DNA of 11,943 nucleotides from Pseudomonadota bacterium (GTDB taxonomy: Bacteria > Myxococcota_A > Polyangia > Polyangiales > Sandaracinaceae). The stretch covers positions 1 to 11,943 of the forward strand of contig JAEZBP010000905.1 of NCBI GenBank assembly GCA_023427125.1. The letters run 5' to 3'. Shown in pieces: positions 1 through 5,395 of the stretch (position 1 is the first letter of the stretch; every line of letters begins with the position of its first letter). Position numbers and translations under genes: made by a program. Below the pieces are notes generated by a model. That model ran no database searches and was not told the DNA's origin. It saw nothing but the letters and a program-made list of their open reading frames with translations.

Positions 1-1
1 C

Positions 2-37
2 TCCGAGGGCGCCAGCGGCGGATCGGAGGCAGCATGA
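2..37 (+). CDS. 3' end of an upstream gene (partial, hypothetical)
   Basis: An open frame enters from the left edge and ends at a TGA at 35-37, giving the tail SEGASGGSEAA. The TGA overlaps the ATG of the next gene as ATGA, the arrangement used twice more downstream in this cluster, which is why I believe it is a real gene end. Its last residues resemble the tail of the gene at 483-803 (GASVGPEAA), so it may be a paralogue of that gene. With only 11 codons visible, no function can be given. Confidence 0.4.
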   Translation, partial: SEGASGGSEAA

Positions 38-39
38 GC
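8..39 (+). repeat. Gene-junction direct repeat, copy 1
   Basis: These 32 bases match 774-805 at 27 of 32 positions (counted by eye). Both copies cover the last codons of a gene, a GGAGGCAGC ribosome binding site and the overlapping start codon followed by AGC. The spacing is 766 bp. Confidence 0.55.
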
Positions 40-486
40 GCGGCCCCGATGACGCTCCCGAAGGGATGGATGCGAGCGAGCCTCCCCAAGCTCGGCGAGC
101 ACCGCGAGGACATCCAGCGCGCGCTGAGAGCGGCTCGGATCAGGCCGCAGCCCAAAGGCTGCTACTCGAACGCGGCCCGCCTGGTCGTCGAACAGTCGGA
201 GGTGCCGCTCGAGTATGTCGAGGGGCTCGTTGAGTCGAGCGCTGGCGGCATGCCGATCGCGCACGCATGGGTGCGCACCAGCGACGGCGCGGACCACGAC
301 ATCACCCTCCGTCACGCGCCGGTCGTGCGGGCGGTGCTGGTGCTGGACGCGCGAGCGACCGCGGAGCGGATGAGCCTCGGCTACTACGGACCGTGGGCTG
401 ACCTGGACGGCGCGATCGCCGAGCTCATGGACTGCGACGGCCCGAGTGTCGACGGCCCGAGCGTCATGGACGGAGGCGCATCGTGA
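34..486 (+). CDS. Hypothetical protein with putative Cys-His-Asp peptidase/transglutaminase-like motif
   Basis: This 150-residue protein is not one I can name. It has a spaced C43-Y-x-N-A, Y61-V-E-G, H77-A-W and D89-I-T pattern, which looks like the Cys, His and Asp of papain/transglutaminase-like folds. Similar small proteins of this pattern (CYxNA, YVEG, HAW, D-x-T) occur in phages and actinobacteria, to my memory. No signal peptide or membrane segment is visible, so it is probably cytoplasmic. The C-terminus has a short DGPSV repeat and looks disordered. The ATG start has a GGAGG at 25-29, only 4 bases upstream, and overlaps the stop of the preceding frame as ATGA. It lies at the head of the small-gene cluster next to the integrase, so it is probably element cargo. 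A non-enzymatic role is equally possible. Confidence 0.75.
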   Translation: MSAAPMTLPKGWMRASLPKLGEHREDIQRALRAARIRPQPKGCYSNAARLVVEQSEVPLEYVEGLVESSAGGMPIAHAWVRTSDGADHDITLRHAPVVRAVLVLDARATAERMSLGYYGPWADLDGAIAELMDCDGPSVDGPSVMDGGAS

Positions 487-803
487 GCGCGCCCGTCCGA
501 ATCGCCGATCTGCGGCTGGTGCTCGACCGCGGCGGCGTGCTGCGGCTCTCCGTCGACGGGCGCGAGCTCGTGCGCGCCGGCTCGACGGTGGAGGCCCTAC
601 GCTTCCTCGCCGATCGACTGGCGACGCGCGCGCCCTCCGAGCAGCTCTCGGCGCTCGCCAGCGCGATCGGCGTCGCGACTCTCGAGGGCGCCGTCGAGCG
701 CGGCGGCCTCGACAACGTGCGGCCGATCGGCGAGCGCTCGACGCTTCCGCCCGCGCACAACGACTGCGACGACGGCGCGAGCGTCGGCCCGGAGGCAGCG
801 TGA
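483..803 (+). CDS. Small hypothetical protein of the integrated element
   Basis: This is a 106-residue protein of unknown family. The first part (about residues 5-35) alternates hydrophobic and polar residues in a way that suggests beta strands (VRIADLRLVLDRGG, then LRLSVDGREL). It is followed by a probable helix (about 36-65) and a low-complexity acidic tail with GASVGPEAA at the end. It starts with GTG, overlapping the TGA of the preceding gene as GTGA, with GGAGG at 472-476 six bases upstream. Its own TGA overlaps the GTG of the next gene. Translational coupling therefore links it to the neighbours on both sides. No signal peptide, transmembrane segment or catalytic motif is seen. It is short, but the three-way coupling and good ribosome binding site support it being real. 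Confidence 0.7.
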   Translation: MSAPVRIADLRLVLDRGGVLRLSVDGRELVRAGSTVEALRFLADRLATRAPSEQLSALASAIGVATLEGAVERGGLDNVRPIGERSTLPPAHNDCDDGASVGPEAA

Positions 804-805
804 GC
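774..805 (+). repeat. Gene-junction direct repeat, copy 2
   Basis: This is the second copy of the repeat at 8-39. Here it joins the end of the small unknown gene to the excisionase-like gene, with GTG in place of ATG. Mismatches fall at five positions (779, 784, 788, 789 and 800). Confidence 0.55.
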
Positions 806-1177
806 ACCGCGGACGCGAGCGCGGAGGATCTGGTCGAGGTGCGGGTGATGCTGCCGCGCGCAGCGCTCGTCCAGGCCCCGCCCGTGCCCGAGCTGGTCTC
901 GCAAGCATCCTCGCTGGCGGTGCTCGGTATCCCGCCGAGGCGCTTCTTGGAGCTCGTGCGCTCGCCTCGCTTCGCCGGGCGCGTACTGCGCGACGGGCGC
1001 CTCCGTCTCGTGCGGCGCGTTGACTTGATCTCGCACCTCGAGAGCGAGACGGAGGCGGCGCGCGAGGCGAGCAACGACGGCGCCGAGCACCCGACGACGT
1101 CGACGACAACGAGGCCCACGCTCGCCGATCGGCTGGGGCTCGAAGCCGTGCGCCGCGCCGGCGCGAGAGGGCGGTAG
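800..1177 (+). CDS. Putative excisionase-like winged-helix DNA-binding protein
   Basis: A 125-residue protein starting at GTG 800, which overlaps the preceding stop (GTGA) and has GGAGG at 791-795. Residues about 33-81 form a compact segment: a helix-turn-helix-like stretch (SSLAVLGIPPRRFLELVR) followed by a short hairpin and the RLVRRVDLISHLE ending. That pattern is typical of MerR/excisionase-like helix-turn-helix proteins that bind DNA next to integrase sites. The rest is a short N-terminal strand-rich part and a disordered, Thr/Glu-rich C-terminus with a final basic helix (TLADRLGLEAVRRAGARGR). It lies 117 bp before a tyrosine integrase, as recombination directionality factors often do. 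The assignment rests on sequence pattern and context. It could instead be a transcriptional regulator of the element. A longer in-frame ORF begins upstream, but that part is Arg-rich shadow of the preceding gene. Confidence 0.65.
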   Translation: MSTADASAEDLVEVRVMLPRAALVQAPPVPELVSQASSLAVLGIPPRRFLELVRSPRFAGRVLRDGRLRLVRRVDLISHLESETEAAREASNDGAEHPTTSTTTRPTLADRLGLEAVRRAGARGR

Positions 1178-1189
1178 GGTCTCCGGTGC

Positions 1190-1267
1190 CGTGAGTCGTC
1201 GGCCCCGTTGAAGCGTGCGCCGCGTCGACCTCCTCGCTCACCTCGAGCGCATCTCCGACGACTCACG
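1190..1267. repeat. Perfect 13-bp inverted repeat between xis-like gene and integrase
   Basis: CGTGAGTCGTCGG at 1190-1202 is the exact reverse complement of CCGACGACTCACG at 1255-1267, with a 52-base spacer. The right arm ends 27 bases before the integrase ATG. It could be a pair of protein-binding sites (integrase arm sites, Xis or repressor) or a long-loop mRNA hairpin in the integrase leader. No flanking target duplication is seen, so it does not look like a miniature transposon. Confidence 0.7.
1212..1247 (+). pseudogene. Fragment resembling the 3' half of the excisionase-like gene
   Basis: Read in the frame beginning at 1212, this stretch encodes SVRRVDLLAHLE. That matches VRRVDLISHLE of the excisionase-like protein (its residues 71-81) with two changes. 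At DNA level 1214-1247 and 1011-1044 agree at about 27 of 34 positions. A TGA at 1209-1211 closes the frame just upstream, so no intact gene continues to the left. It lies wholly within the spacer of the 13-bp inverted repeat. It is probably a relic of a second xis-like gene or of a local duplication. Chance similarity in GC-rich DNA is not excluded. Confidence 0.4.
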
Positions 1268-1283
1268 ACACGAGAGACTCTAC

Positions 1284-1289
1284 GAAGGA
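1284..1289 (+). promoter_or_regulatory. Ribosome binding site of the integrase
   Basis: GAAGGA lies 5 bases before the ATG at 1295. It is the reason I start the integrase there and not at an upstream TTG (1208), whose added 29 residues would be Arg-rich and would read through the inverted repeat. Confidence 0.6.
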
Positions 1290-1294
1290 ACGCG

Positions 1295-2860
1295 ATGGCG
1301 AAGAAGGCGACAGGGCAGCTCATCAGCAAGCACGGCAAGCACTACGCTCGCGTGCGCACCAGCGCGAACGTGCGCCGCGCGTTCCTGCTCTCGGCGGTGG
1401 CGCGTGAGGATGAGGCGCGAGCGCGCGTCGACGTCCTCGCCGGGCTCGCGGCGCAGCTGCGCACCATCGGCCAGCCAGATCTGGCCGTCGAGCTCCTCGA
1501 GGCCGGCGCGGCGGCGCGCGAGGGCGACGAGCTCGACGAGGTGATCGACACGGTCCGTCGTCTCGTCGCCGGCGAGCTGCGCATCAAGCCGACCTCGACC
1601 ATGACGTTCAAGCAGCTGGGCGAGATGTGGACGTCGGGGCAGCTGGCCGAGCGATGGCCGGATCACATCAAGCGCAAGCGCGAGCGCAACGGCGCGGCCA
1701 CCGATCGCCAGCGCCTCGAGCGTCACGTGTATCCCCTCGTCGGCCGCGTGCGCCTCGTCGACTTCACTCTCTCGCACGCGGAGCTGGTGATGCGCTCGCT
1801 CCCGCCGGGCCTCGAGCGGGCGACGCGGCGCCAGTATGCGCAGCTGGTCTCGCGCGTGCTCTCGCTGGCGGCGTACCCCTGCCGCATCATCGACGCGAGC
1901 CCGATCCCGCGCGGCTTCCTCCCGAAGCTCGGGCCGGCGAAGGCGCGGTCGTTCCTCTATCCCGACGAGGATCGGCAGCTCCTGGCGTGCGCCGCGGTGC
2001 CCTTCGGCCATCGGGTGCTGTACGGGTTCGCGTCGCGCGAGGGGATGCGCAAGGGCGAGCTCGAAGCGCTCAGCTGGCGAGACCTCGACCTCGAGCGCGG
2101 CCGGTTGCGGCTCGACCGGAACAAGACCGACACGCCCCGCGCGTGGGCCCTCGATCCCGGCGTGGCTCGCGCCCTGCGCGCCCTGTACGCCCTGCGCGGC
2201 GAGCCGGGGCCCGATGCCCTCGTGTTCGTCGACGAGGCCGGGGAGGCCCTGCCGCGGCTCTCGCACTTGGCCCGGACCTTCCGGGCGCACTTGCGGCTTG
2301 CCGGTGTCGACCGCGCCGAGCTCTTCGAGCGCTCCGAGCAGCGGATCCCGATCGTGGCGCACGACCTGCGCGCCACCTTCATCACGATCGCGTTGGCGTG
2401 CGGCCGGACGGAGACGTGGGTTGCGGACCGGACCGGGCACACCTCGTCGGTGATGATCAACCGCTACCGGCGCGCGGCGCGCTCGCTCTCCGAGCTGGGG
2501 ATCGGTGAGCTGGCCCCGCTCGACCAGGCGCTCCCCGAGCTCGCGCCGTTCCTCGAGGCGCCCGCGCCGGCTGCGAGCGCCGAGGGCGAGGACGAGGCTC
2601 TCGGGGCGCCGGAGGGTGATCGGGCACCGAACGGGCACCAGGCCCTCGAAGCGCCCTCCCGAGGACGGAACGAACAGCGCCGGAATCCCGAAGGATCCCG
2701 GCGCTTTGCGGAAGAGAGGACTCGAACCTCCACGACCTTTCGGCCACTGGAACCTGAATCCAGCGCGTCTGCCAGTTCCGCCACTTCCGCGTGGGCTGCG
2801 GGATGTACGCGGAGGGCGGGAGGGTGTCAAGCGTCGGGCGGGTCGGAAATCTTTTCGTAG
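1295..2860 (+). CDS. int: Tyrosine recombinase (site-specific integrase) of the integrated element
   Basis: This 521-residue phage-type integrase cuts and rejoins DNA through a phosphotyrosine intermediate. It has an N-terminal arm-binding region, a core-binding domain (about 100-210) and a catalytic domain (about 220-410). The catalytic set is complete: R252 in GMRKGEL, K277 in RNKTD, H356-x-x-R359 in AHDLRATF, H382 in GHTS and nucleophile Y391 in NRYRR. About 130 residues follow Y391, much longer than usual. They are Ala/Glu/Pro-rich, then residues about 471-499 are the antisense reading of the tRNA-Leu gene and 500-521 come from its upstream flank. This tail is therefore probably created by integration at the tRNA, as happens to the integrase of myxophage Mx8. 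The neighbouring xis-like gene fits a mobility module. Confidence 0.93.
   Translation: MAKKATGQLISKHGKHYARVRTSANVRRAFLLSAVAREDEARARVDVLAGLAAQLRTIGQPDLAVELLEAGAAAREGDELDEVIDTVRRLVAGELRIKPTSTMTFKQLGEMWTSGQLAERWPDHIKRKRERNGAATDRQRLERHVYPLVGRVRLVDFTLSHAELVMRSLPPGLERATRRQYAQLVSRVLSLAAYPCRIIDASPIPRGFLPKLGPAKARSFLYPDEDRQLLACAAVPFGHRVLYGFASREGMRKGELEALSWRDLDLERGRLRLDRNKTDTPRAWALDPGVARALRALYALRGEPGPDALVFVDEAGEALPRLSHLARTFRAHLRLAGVDRAELFERSEQRIPIVAHDLRATFITIALACGRTETWVADRTGHTSSVMINRYRRAARSLSELGIGELAPLDQALPELAPFLEAPAPAASAEGEDEALGAPEGDRAPNGHQALEAPSRGRNEQRRNPEGSRRFAEERTRTSTTFRPLEPESSASASSATSAWAAGCTRRAGGCQASGGSEIFS
2676..2705 (-). terminator. Hairpin just downstream of tRNA-Leu, possible terminator
   Basis: On the minus strand AGCGCCGGGATCC, a TTCG loop and GGATTCCGGCGCT form a 13-bp stem with one G-T pair. 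It begins two bases after the last tRNA base. The following bases (GTTCGTTCC) are only mildly T-rich, so it is either a weak intrinsic terminator or a stem marking the 3' end of the precursor. It lies inside the integrase coding region, on the element side. Confidence 0.5.
2707..2758. other. Probable attachment site (att core) in the 3' half of tRNA-Leu
   Basis: Tyrosine integrases commonly recombine in the anticodon loop, T loop or 3' end of a tRNA gene, leaving the tRNA intact. Here the integrase gene abuts and enters the tRNA 3' end, so the crossover most likely lies between the 3' end and the anticodon loop. The partner copy lies outside the window, so the exact core cannot be fixed. Confidence 0.55.
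2707..2790 (-). tRNA. trnL-CAG: tRNA-Leu (anticodon CAG)
   Basis: The 84-base minus-strand product folds as a class II tRNA. The acceptor GCGGAAG pairs with CTTCCGC, and the discriminator base is A. The anticodon stem CTGGA/TCCAG closes the loop TTCAGGT, with anticodon CAG at 2754-2756. The long variable arm has GGCC-GAAA-GGTC, and the T arm GGAGG-TTCGAGT-CCTCT. It closely matches the E. coli tRNA-Leu(CAG) layout. No CCA is encoded. It reads CUG, likely the main leucine codon in so GC-rich a genome. The 3' end faces the integrase, the usual arrangement when the tRNA gene is the attachment site and its 3' part is rebuilt by the element. Confidence 0.96.
2802..2830 (-). promoter_or_regulatory. 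Probable sigma-70 type promoter of tRNA-Leu
   Basis: On the minus strand a perfect -35 TTGACA (2830-2825) is followed after 17 bases by TACATC (2807-2802), which has three matches to the -10 consensus. Transcription would start near 2795, a few bases before the mature tRNA 5' end at 2790. The site lies within the last codons of the integrase frame. Confidence 0.55.
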
Positions 2861-2879
2861 CTCTGCATCCGATGCGGAG
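2861..2879. promoter_or_regulatory. Dyad upstream of the pilus operon, possible activator site
   Basis: CTCTGCATC and GATGCGGAG flank a single C, giving two 9-bp arms with one mismatch, directly after the integrase stop codon. The short centre makes it a better protein-binding dyad than a hairpin. It would lie about 98 bases before the start site predicted for the sigma-54-like promoter, a normal distance for an enhancer-binding activator. Confidence 0.35.
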
Positions 2880-2941
2880 GATCGTGCTTCCCTTCGGGGC
2901 CGTAAGGGGCTGAAATGACTGGGCTGGGCCGGCGCCGAGGG

Positions 2942-2957
2942 AGGCCCGGGCCTTGCA
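2942..2957 (+). promoter_or_regulatory. Candidate sigma-54 promoter of the minor-pilin operon
   Basis: AGGCCCGGGCCTTGCA has the GG-N10-GC frame of -24/-12 promoters, with a good TTGCA at -12 and GGC at -24. The start would be near 2968, leaving only about 6 bases before ATG 2974 or 15 before ATG 2983. Such matches arise by chance in GC-rich DNA, so this is tentative. Confidence 0.3.
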
Positions 2958-2973
2958 CCGAGGTCGACCCCCG

Positions 2974-3612
2974 ATGCGCCCGATGATCCACCCCCGGCGA
3001 ACCAACCCTGCGCCGCGCCGCGCCGGCTTCACGCTGATGGAGGCGCTGGTGGTGGTGGCGATCATCGGGATCTCCGCGGCGCTCGCGGCCCCGGCCCTCA
3101 GCGACGCGATGGCCAACCGCCGCACGAGCGAGGCCAGCCACGCGCTCGTCCGGGTCGGCGCGCGGGCCCGCTCGGAGGCGATGGCGTACGGCCGCGCACA
3201 TGTGCTGGTGTTCAGCCAGACCTCGACCGGCTCACCCGCCACGAACGGGAGCGTTCAGCTCTGGCGCGGCCGCTCGAACCTCTGCAACGCGAACGCGTGG
3301 CCCACGATCATGGCCGGTGCCTGCTCGACGAGCGCGAGCTGCCTCGAGACGCTCGACATGGGCAGCTACAACCACGGGACGAACCAGGTCCGGATGACGC
3401 TGGCCGGCGCGACGGGGGCCTGGCTCTGCTTCCAGCCCGATGGCGAGGTGCTCATCGCCTCGGCCGCCGGTGAGCGCTTCATGCCCAGCATGGGCGGGGT
3501 GACCGGGGACGGGGCCACGTTCACGCTCCAGCGGCTCGTCAATGGCGCCGACGATGGGTCGACCCGCCAGGTGGTCTTTCCCTTCGGCGGCACGCCGAGG
3601 ATCGCGCGATGA
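2974..3612 (+). CDS. fimU: Minor pilin FimU/GspH family prepilin
   Basis: A 212-residue type IV minor pilin. It has a short basic leader (18 residues from ATG 2974), then G-FTLMEALVVVAIIGISAALAAPAL, the PilD cleavage site followed by Glu at +5 and the hydrophobic helix. The C-terminal part is a GspH/FimT-like globular domain, containing four Cys that may pair (in RSNLCNANAW, MAGACSTSASC and WLCFQPDGEV). Minor pilins of this kind start pilus assembly in the inner membrane with PilV, PilW, PilX and PilY1. It is first of five genes in the order known from Myxococcus and Pseudomonas minor-pilin clusters, and its TGA overlaps the next ATG. The start is uncertain: TTG 2953 has GAGGGAGG upstream at 2937-2944, and ATG 2983 is also possible. 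Confidence 0.85.
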   Translation: MRPMIHPRRTNPAPRRAGFTLMEALVVVAIIGISAALAAPALSDAMANRRTSEASHALVRVGARARSEAMAYGRAHVLVFSQTSTGSPATNGSVQLWRGRSNLCNANAWPTIMAGACSTSASCLETLDMGSYNHGTNQVRMTLAGATGAWLCFQPDGEVLIASAAGERFMPSMGGVTGDGATFTLQRLVNGADDGSTRQVVFPFGGTPRIAR

Positions 3613-4223
3613 GCGTCCGGACGAGGCGCACGATGAGGCGGCGAGCGGCGCGAGCCGGCTACACGCTCATCGAGGTGATGATGGCTCTCGGGGTCCTCAC
3701 GGCAGGCTCGGTGGCGATCATGGGGATGCTGCAGGCGTCGACGCGCGGGAACATGGAGGCGCGCGAGATGACCGTGGGCAACCAGCTCGCCCAGCTCTGG
3801 ATCGAGCGGCTCCGGCGCGATGGGCTCAACTGGACCACGGCGCCCGTCTCGGCGATGAACGCGCCGCAGGTCGCGGCCACGGTGGCCACGACCACGTACC
3901 TGAGAGAGGTGCCGGCGGCGGGGGCGGCGGCGCCCTGGTTCGTGCCGGTGGCGGCGGGGGGCGAGACCCCCAACTTCGACTTCTACGGTGCCGACCTCAC
4001 CACGGGCGCCACGCCTCACTACTGCACGAACGTGCGCCTCGAGTGGCTCTTCCCCGGCCAGGCGATGCGCGCCGACGTGCGGGTCTGGTGGGCGCGCCGC
4101 TCGAACGGCACGGCCACGGCGGACTTCAGCGGCTGCCAAGCCGCCAACCTGAACACGCTGACCACGAGCCCCGACGTGCGCATGGTCTACGCGTCCACCG
4201 TGATCCGCTACGCACCCCGATGA
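3609..4223 (+). CDS. pilV: Minor pilin PilV
   Basis: A 204-residue prepilin. A very basic leader (17 residues, RRTMRRRAARAG) precedes Y-TLIEVMMALGVLTAGSVAIMGM, a class III signal with Glu at +5 and the membrane/polymerising helix. This YTLIEVMMALGVL form with a following small-residue helix is typical of PilV. The globular part holds an Ala/Gly-rich loop (about residues 100-118) and two Cys (in HYCTNVRLEW and FSGCQAANL). Its start overlaps the fimU stop (ATGA) and its stop overlaps the pilW start, so the three are translationally coupled. PilV joins the priming complex at the pilus tip. A type II secretion GspI-like role is less likely given the pilW, pilX and pilY1 neighbours. Confidence 0.85.
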   Translation: MSVRTRRTMRRRAARAGYTLIEVMMALGVLTAGSVAIMGMLQASTRGNMEAREMTVGNQLAQLWIERLRRDGLNWTTAPVSAMNAPQVAATVATTTYLREVPAAGAAAPWFVPVAAGGETPNFDFYGADLTTGATPHYCTNVRLEWLFPGQAMRADVRVWWARRSNGTATADFSGCQAANLNTLTTSPDVRMVYASTVIRYAPR

Positions 4224-5386
4224 GCACCCGGCGACGACAGCGGGGCTTCACGCTCCTCGAGATGATGGTCGCGCTCACGGCCGGCGCGCTCGTCGTGGCG
4301 GCGGTGTTCACGCTCGGCGGCGCCAGCTCCCGCCACTTCCAGGAGCAGCAGCGCATCGGCACGACCCAGCGCTCGGTGCGGATGGCGATGGATCGCGTGC
4401 GCCGCGACATCGCCCGCGCCGGCTACCTGAGCGTGTCCGACACGGTGGGCGCGCCGAACGTGCGGGTGTGCCCGCAGCCGGCGTCGCGGCGGGTGCAGGC
4501 CATCTGGTACGAGAACGACGGCGGCAACACCGCGATCGCCTCGATCCACCCCACCGTGAACGGGGTGAGCGCCGACCGCCTGCAGCTCACCGGCAACTTC
4601 ACCACGGCCGAGTCGTACCTCGTGCGCTCGCTCAGCGCCGACGGCACGCAGGTGTTCCTGCAGACCGACTGGCTCGGCTTCCGGCGGAGCTTCGTCACCA
4701 ACGGCGCGGTGAACACCACGCAGTTCCAGAGCGTGTTCGCGCCCGGCAACGTGCTGCACCTCGAGACCGCGGACGGAAACCACTTCTTCGTCGACATCAC
4801 CGGATCGGTCGTCAACAGCACCGGCACGATGGCGACGGTGACCGTCACGCCCGGCTTCGGTGAGAACAACCCCTGCATCCGCGGGCTCGGGCGCGGCTCG
4901 GTCGTCTCGCCGATCTCGCAGATCCAGTACTCGATCGGCCCGGCCACCGAGGCGCTGACGCCGCGGAACGCGACGGTCACGGGGCCCAACACCGTCCTCT
5001 ATCGCGACGTCCTGAACATGCAGACCGGCGCGGTGATGTCGCGGCGGCCGATCCTCGAGTACGCGGTCGACTTCAACCTCGACTTCATCATCGACCGCAC
5101 CGTGGGCACCGCGCTGCCGCCGCAGATCGCCAGGGTGGCCGGGGGCGACGGCGCCACGCAGACCTTGGTGCAGACCAACCCCTGGCAGGTCCGCAGCGTG
5201 ATCGCGTCGCTCGCCGCGCGCACCCCCGAGCAAGACGCCCGCTTCCCCTGGACGTACGGCGCCGCGCGCCCGGCGGCCCAGCCGCTCAACCGCTTCCGCG
5301 TCTTCACCGACCGCGACGGCGCCGCGCGCGTCCGTCAGCTCCGCACCGAAGTGCAGATGCCGAACCTCGTCCCGCGTCCGCGCTGA
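4220..5386 (+). CDS. pilW: Minor pilin PilW
   Basis: A 388-residue prepilin. Nine residues of leader (MSTRRRQRG) precede F-TLLEMMVALTAGALVVAAVFTLGG, with Glu at +5. A long helix continues through FQEQQRIGTTQRSVRMAMDRVRRDIARAGYLS, the PilW/GspJ-type signature. The rest is a large strand-rich domain (from about residue 75). It is larger than GspJ of secretion systems (about 200 residues), which favours PilW. The start is set by the ATGA overlap with pilV. In the priming complex PilW sits with FimU and PilV under PilX and PilY1. The same region is also open in a longer upstream frame beginning at 3542, but that extension overlaps pilV and is a shadow. Confidence 0.87.
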   Translation: MSTRRRQRGFTLLEMMVALTAGALVVAAVFTLGGASSRHFQEQQRIGTTQRSVRMAMDRVRRDIARAGYLSVSDTVGAPNVRVCPQPASRRVQAIWYENDGGNTAIASIHPTVNGVSADRLQLTGNFTTAESYLVRSLSADGTQVFLQTDWLGFRRSFVTNGAVNTTQFQSVFAPGNVLHLETADGNHFFVDITGSVVNSTGTMATVTVTPGFGENNPCIRGLGRGSVVSPISQIQYSIGPATEALTPRNATVTGPNTVLYRDVLNMQTGAVMSRRPILEYAVDFNLDFIIDRTVGTALPPQIARVAGGDGATQTLVQTNPWQVRSVIASLAARTPEQDARFPWTYGAARPAAQPLNRFRVFTDRDGAARVRQLRTEVQMPNLVPRPR

Positions 5387-5395
5387 GGCACGACC

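Noticed and set aside
1190..1267. The inverted repeat as a miniature transposon
   Set aside because: There is no target-site duplication, and the enclosed 52 bases hold a xis-like fragment and no transposon ends I know.
1208..1294. Integrase start at TTG 1208
   Set aside because: The extension is Arg-rich and crosses the inverted repeat. ATG 1295 has a clear GAAGGA at good spacing and a typical integrase N-terminus.
1280..2830. Minus-strand 516-codon frame across the integrase
   Set aside because: It runs through the tRNA-Leu gene in sense and otherwise mirrors the integrase. It has no motifs.
2890..2908. Possible small stem CCCTT/AAGGG or riboswitch upstream of fimU
   Set aside because: The stem is only 5 bp with a 9-base loop, and I could not match the leader to a c-di-GMP or other riboswitch core.
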